In this document: positions 4,612-7,144 of the stretch, piece by piece | Numbering within the stretch: the first letter of the stretch is position 1 | Layout: every line of letters begins with the position of its first letter | Assembly: GCA_042408195.1 (NCBI GenBank) | Contig: JBHOQL010000008.1 | Location: 1 to 7,144, forward strand | Length of the DNA: 7,144 nt | Direction of reading: 5' to 3' | Source of the DNA: SpSt-600 sp042408195 | GTDB taxonomy: Bacteria; Chloroflexota; Anaerolineae; SpSt-600 | Notes under the pieces: generated by a model | Seen by the model: the letters and a program-made list of their open reading frames with translations, nothing else | The model's database searches: none | What the model was told of the DNA's origin: nothing | Position numbers and translations under genes: made by a program

Positions 4612-6327
4612 TTAGTAGCATCCTTCCATCCAGAGAGCGTCCAGGACTTCCAAGTCGGGTGGGGTGAGGTGAGCTTCTCTGTCTATTACGACGTCAATGA
4701 CTGCTGGAAGGCCACTCTTCTGGGCCCTTTCCAGAGCTGGGCGGATCTGGTCAGGATCCTCTACCCTCTCACCGTAACAGCCCATCGCTTCGGCTACTTT
4801 ATCGTAGCGGATGTCGGTGAAGTCCACCCCGATAAAGCGGCTATCGTATCTCTTGAGTTGGCCGCCTTTTATCATCCCCCATGCTCCATCGTTGAAGACG
4901 ATGGCTACAATGGGGGTACCCAGGCGACGTGCGGTCTCCAGTTCCTGGATGTTGAAGCCAAAAGCCCCATCGCCGCTGAGGAGGTAGACAGGCCTTTCGG
5001 GTCGGGCGAGTTTGGCTGCTATGGCATAGGGCAGACCAGCCCCCAGATGGCCAGAGTCAGCGGCCCAGAGGAAGGAACGGGGTTCGTAAACCCGGTTCAA
5101 GTAGTGGCTCCAAACGGCCGTGTTGCCTCCATCCACCACAGTAATTGCTTCCCTTGGGAAGAAGAGGCGCACTTCTTTGACCAGACGGAGGGGATGGATA
5201 GGCGCTTCTTCCTTTGAAGCCAATTCCTCAAATTGGGCAAGCCAGGCCCTTTCGGCTTCTTTAGCTCCAGCTACAAACGGGGCAGGGGGACGAGGCCCCG
5301 TAAGCTTTTTCACTTCCTCAAGGATAGCCCGAAGGGTAGTACGGGCATCTCCCACAATGGCCAGATCCACGGGCCGGTTCAGAGCGATGTTCTCAGGATC
5401 AATGTCGATCTGGATCCACTTCTGTTCCCCAATTTCTCCCCAGGCCGGTGGTCGCCCCCAGAAGTCTATATCCCCGAGCCTCCCACCTACCAGGAGTACC
5501 ACATCGGCAGAAGCCTGAGCAGCCATTGCCCCAAAGGAAGCGGCCAAGATGCAGAGGGGATGGTCCTCAGGGACTGCTCCCCTGGCACTAGGGCTTGTGG
5601 TGACAGCTGCTCCCAGGTATTCGGCCAGCTCCCGGAGTTCGTTCCATGCTCCGGAGCGCAAAACTCCTCCTCCAGCATGGATCAGGGGCGATTGAGCCTC
5701 AGCGAGCCACCGAGCAGCTTCCCGTACCAGTTCCGGATCACCAATCGGAGGCGTTTCGGCGCGGTAGGAGGAAGGAGGAAGTATCTGAACCTCTTCCTCT
5801 GACCCCTTAGCCGTGAGCACGTCGGAAGGGAAATCTAAGTGTACAGGGCCAGGCCTTCCGGAAAGGGCAATGCGAAAGGCCCACTGGACCAATTGCGGTA
5901 TCCTGCGCCAGTGGTAGACCACTGCATTCCACTTGGTGATGGGGCGGAAGAGGTTGAGCTGGTCCAGGCTCTGCATTGAGCCGTGCTCAGGATAAATCCT
6001 CCAGGTCTGGTTTTGAGCGGTTATAACCAAAATGGGGATAGAGTCGGCGAAAGCGGCGTAAACTCCCGGAACGAGGTTGGCGGCACCGGGTCCAACGGTT
6101 CCTGTGCACACTCCTACCTCGCCCGTCACTCTGGCCCAGGCGTCGGCCATGTGAGCAGCGGCTTGTTCATGGCGGGTGGTTACGAACTGGAGGCCCGCTT
6201 CTTTTCCGAGTCTATAAATAGCATCGGTGAAAGGGTTGAGCTGGTCGCCTGGGATGCCGAAGACATAACGGACCCCTTCCTGGAGCAAGCATTTTACCAA
6301 GATTTCGGCGCCTTTAATTTCCCTCAT
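4612..6327 (-). CDS. Thiamine-diphosphate-dependent enzyme, acetolactate synthase / 2-hydroxyacyl-CoA lyase superfamily
   Basis: This 571-residue enzyme has the three-domain layout of the superfamily. The N-terminal pyrimidine-binding domain (about 1-170) includes the catalytic glutamate E54 in TTRHEQAAAHMADA and GTVGPGAANL. A central domain (about 190-330) follows. The C-terminal diphosphate-binding domain contains GDG at 452-454 and N479-D480, the metal- and diphosphate-binding motif. E54 argues against glyoxylate carboligase, which has valine there. The stretch after PILVIT reads AQNQTW instead of the GQVP-like sequence usual in acetolactate synthase. No regulatory subunit or branched-chain genes are adjacent, so an anabolic acetolactate synthase is unlikely. 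Oxalyl-CoA decarboxylase, 2-hydroxyacyl-CoA lyase or a 2-oxoacid decarboxylase are alternatives. A strong GGAAAGGAGAT lies 10 bases before the ATG, which overlaps the Sir2 gene by 14 bases. The superfamily is sure; the substrate is not. Confidence 0.9.
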   Translation of the reverse strand: MREIKGAEILVKCLLQEGVRYVFGIPGDQLNPFTDAIYRLGKEAGLQFVTTRHEQAAAHMADAWARVTGEVGVCTGTVGPGAANLVPGVYAAFADSIPILVITAQNQTWRIYPEHGSMQSLDQLNLFRPITKWNAVVYHWRRIPQLVQWAFRIALSGRPGPVHLDFPSDVLTAKGSEEEVQILPPSSYRAETPPIGDPELVREAARWLAEAQSPLIHAGGGVLRSGAWNELRELAEYLGAAVTTSPSARGAVPEDHPLCILAASFGAMAAQASADVVLLVGGRLGDIDFWGRPPAWGEIGEQKWIQIDIDPENIALNRPVDLAIVGDARTTLRAILEEVKKLTGPRPPAPFVAGAKEAERAWLAQFEELASKEEAPIHPLRLVKEVRLFFPREAITVVDGGNTAVWSHYLNRVYEPRSFLWAADSGHLGAGLPYAIAAKLARPERPVYLLSGDGAFGFNIQELETARRLGTPIVAIVFNDGAWGMIKGGQLKRYDSRFIGVDFTDIRYDKVAEAMGCYGERVEDPDQIRPALERAQKSGLPAVIDVVIDREAHLTPPDLEVLDALWMEGCY

Positions 6328-7096
6328 CGGTAAATATCTCCTTTCCGAGACACCTCTTGGCTATAGCTGGCAATGCCACAGCCACATCATCCTTTATGAC
6401 CACTTCGGCTATGGAGTCGGCGTAAGTGCTCTGGAGGTTCACCACAATGAGTTTAGCTCCGTTCTGGTAGGCCAAGGCCGGCAATTCAGCGGCAGGGTAA
6501 ACCTCCAGGGACGAACCAGCAATTATCATAGCATCGCACCGCTGAGCCTCTCCTACAGCTTCCATGAAAACCCATCTGGGCAGTGGTTCACCGAAGAGCA
6601 CAACTTTGGGTTTGAGGACACCACCACATTGGCACTTTGGTATTTCCCCGAACTCCAAGTATCTTTCTATGAAGCTTTCGGTTGGGTAGGAGCGGCGGCA
6701 CTTTATACACTCCGCTTCCCTTAGGTGTCCGTGAACTTCCAGAACTCTTTTAGAGCCTGCTTTCTGATGCAGTCCGTCTATATTCTGGGTGATTACAGTT
6801 TTGAGGAGGCCAGCTTCTTCAAGCTTGGCCAGGGCTATGTGGGCTGGGTTGGGCCTACTTTCCAGAAGGGTTTTCCCCAAGGGGCGGAACCAATCGAAGA
6901 AGGCTTTAGGGTTGAGCCTGAAGGCAGCGAGGGAAGCCACGGCCATGGGGTCCACTTTTTCCCACAAGCCCGTGCCCGGGCTCCTGAAGTCCGGTATGCC
7001 CGAAGGTGTGCTTATTCCCGCTCCTGTGAGGGCTACAACGTATTTAGATGAAAGAATTATTTCTGCAGCTTTTTCTATTTCTCTCACGTCTCTCAC
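6314..7096 (-). CDS. Sir2-family NAD-dependent protein deacylase (sirtuin)
   Basis: This 260-residue protein should remove acyl groups from protein lysines, using NAD+ and releasing nicotinamide and O-acyl-ADP-ribose in the cytoplasm. Visible motifs in order are GAGIS (25-29), GIPDFRSP (33-40), TQNIDGLHQKAG (103-114), catalytic H122 in EVHGH, a zinc site (C130, C133, C155, C157), VVLFGE (165-170) and GSSLEVYPAAELP in the C-terminal half. The TPSGIPDFR segment and general pattern resemble Thermotoga Sir2 (class U), so deacetylation is the likely activity. The second cysteine pair is CxC rather than the usual CxxC, which some bacterial sirtuins also show. The start is GTG at 7096, preceded by AGGGAGAG with 6-7 bases of spacing; a second GTG three codons in is an alternative. 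The stop overlaps the next gene by 14 bases. The length is normal and the gene appears complete. Confidence 0.95.
   Translation of the reverse strand: MRDVREIEKAAEIILSSKYVVALTGAGISTPSGIPDFRSPGTGLWEKVDPMAVASLAAFRLNPKAFFDWFRPLGKTLLESRPNPAHIALAKLEEAGLLKTVITQNIDGLHQKAGSKRVLEVHGHLREAECIKCRRSYPTESFIERYLEFGEIPKCQCGGVLKPKVVLFGEPLPRWVFMEAVGEAQRCDAMIIAGSSLEVYPAAELPALAYQNGAKLIVVNLQSTYADSIAEVVIKDDVAVALPAIAKRCLGKEIFTDEGN
6337..6346 (-). promoter_or_regulatory. Strong ribosome binding site inside the end of the Sir2 gene
   Basis: GGAAAGGAGA on the minus strand lies about 10 bases before the ATG at 6327, within the last codons of the sirtuin gene. It allows independent as well as coupled initiation of the thiamine-diphosphate enzyme and supports this start. 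Confidence 0.65.
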
Positions 7097-7144
7097 GTTT
7101 GCTCTCCCTGTGGTCCAGTTTTTTAAGAATTGGCGGTTTGTTTC
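7097..7144 (-). promoter_or_regulatory. Upstream region of the sirtuin gene, truncated by the window
   Basis: Only 48 bases are visible. They contain AGGGAGAG as ribosome binding site for the GTG start, and an A-rich stretch with TTAAAA that is only a weak -10 candidate. I see no convincing -35 box. The sirtuin gene may be transcribed from outside the window. Confidence 0.4.

Noticed and set aside
4534..5217. 227-residue plus-strand frame
   Set aside because: It lies almost wholly opposite the thiamine-diphosphate enzyme gene, whose family motifs are unambiguous. It is a shadow of that coding sequence.
5233..5802. 189-residue plus-strand frame
   Set aside because: It is antisense to the middle of the thiamine-diphosphate enzyme gene, with no motifs or initiation signals.
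1..7144. CRISPR array
   Set aside because: No regularly spaced repeats of 20 bases or more were seen on either strand.

Overview
The window looks like a piece of a bacterial chromosome. Every protein gene I can support lies on the minus strand. TilS, whose product lets a tRNA-Ile with a CAU anticodon read AUA, is an essential bacterial gene, and the promoter and ribosome binding sites are bacterial in form. The TilS sequence, the class U-like sirtuin, the moderately high GC and the compact gene spacing are compatible with a thermophilic Chloroflexota-like organism. That taxonomic guess comes from family resemblance and is weak.

Layout from right to left, which is the direction of transcription. 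(1) 7096-4612 holds a Sir2-type NAD-dependent protein deacylase that overlaps a thiamine-diphosphate enzyme of the acetolactate synthase / 2-hydroxyacyl-CoA lyase superfamily. They appear to be one two-gene unit, but its upstream end lies beyond the window. (2) 4611-4234 is a 378-base spacer with no supported gene. It carries small hairpins and, at its left end, a perfect TATAAT box. (3) 4233-429 is a tightly packed four-gene unit: a saccharopine dehydrogenase-like oxidoreductase, tilS, a DUF192 protein and a secreted M23 peptidase. Gaps are 6 and 12 bases, followed by a 26-base overlap, so the genes are probably co-transcribed from the TATAAT promoter. (4) 1-428 contains no credible protein gene. 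On the plus strand it is dense with nested stems, GNRA-like and purine-rich loops and a possible three-way junction.

The left region is the most interesting part of the window. It has the character of a large structured non-coding RNA on the plus strand, convergent with the M23 gene. Several short motifs occur in the same order as in the scaffold of IscB-associated omega RNA (HEARO) as I remember it. No iscB-like HNH nuclease gene follows, so the leading hypothesis is a stand-alone HEARO/omega RNA copy that would work, if at all, with a nuclease supplied from elsewhere. This is inference from reading alone. A covariance-model search would settle it.

The genes do not form one pathway. The right-hand pair suggests NAD- and acyl-linked metabolism. 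The four-gene unit mixes amino-acid redox chemistry, tRNA modification and envelope maintenance. One plausible link is that TilS consumes lysine and sits directly behind a gene of the family that contains lysine-pathway dehydrogenases.
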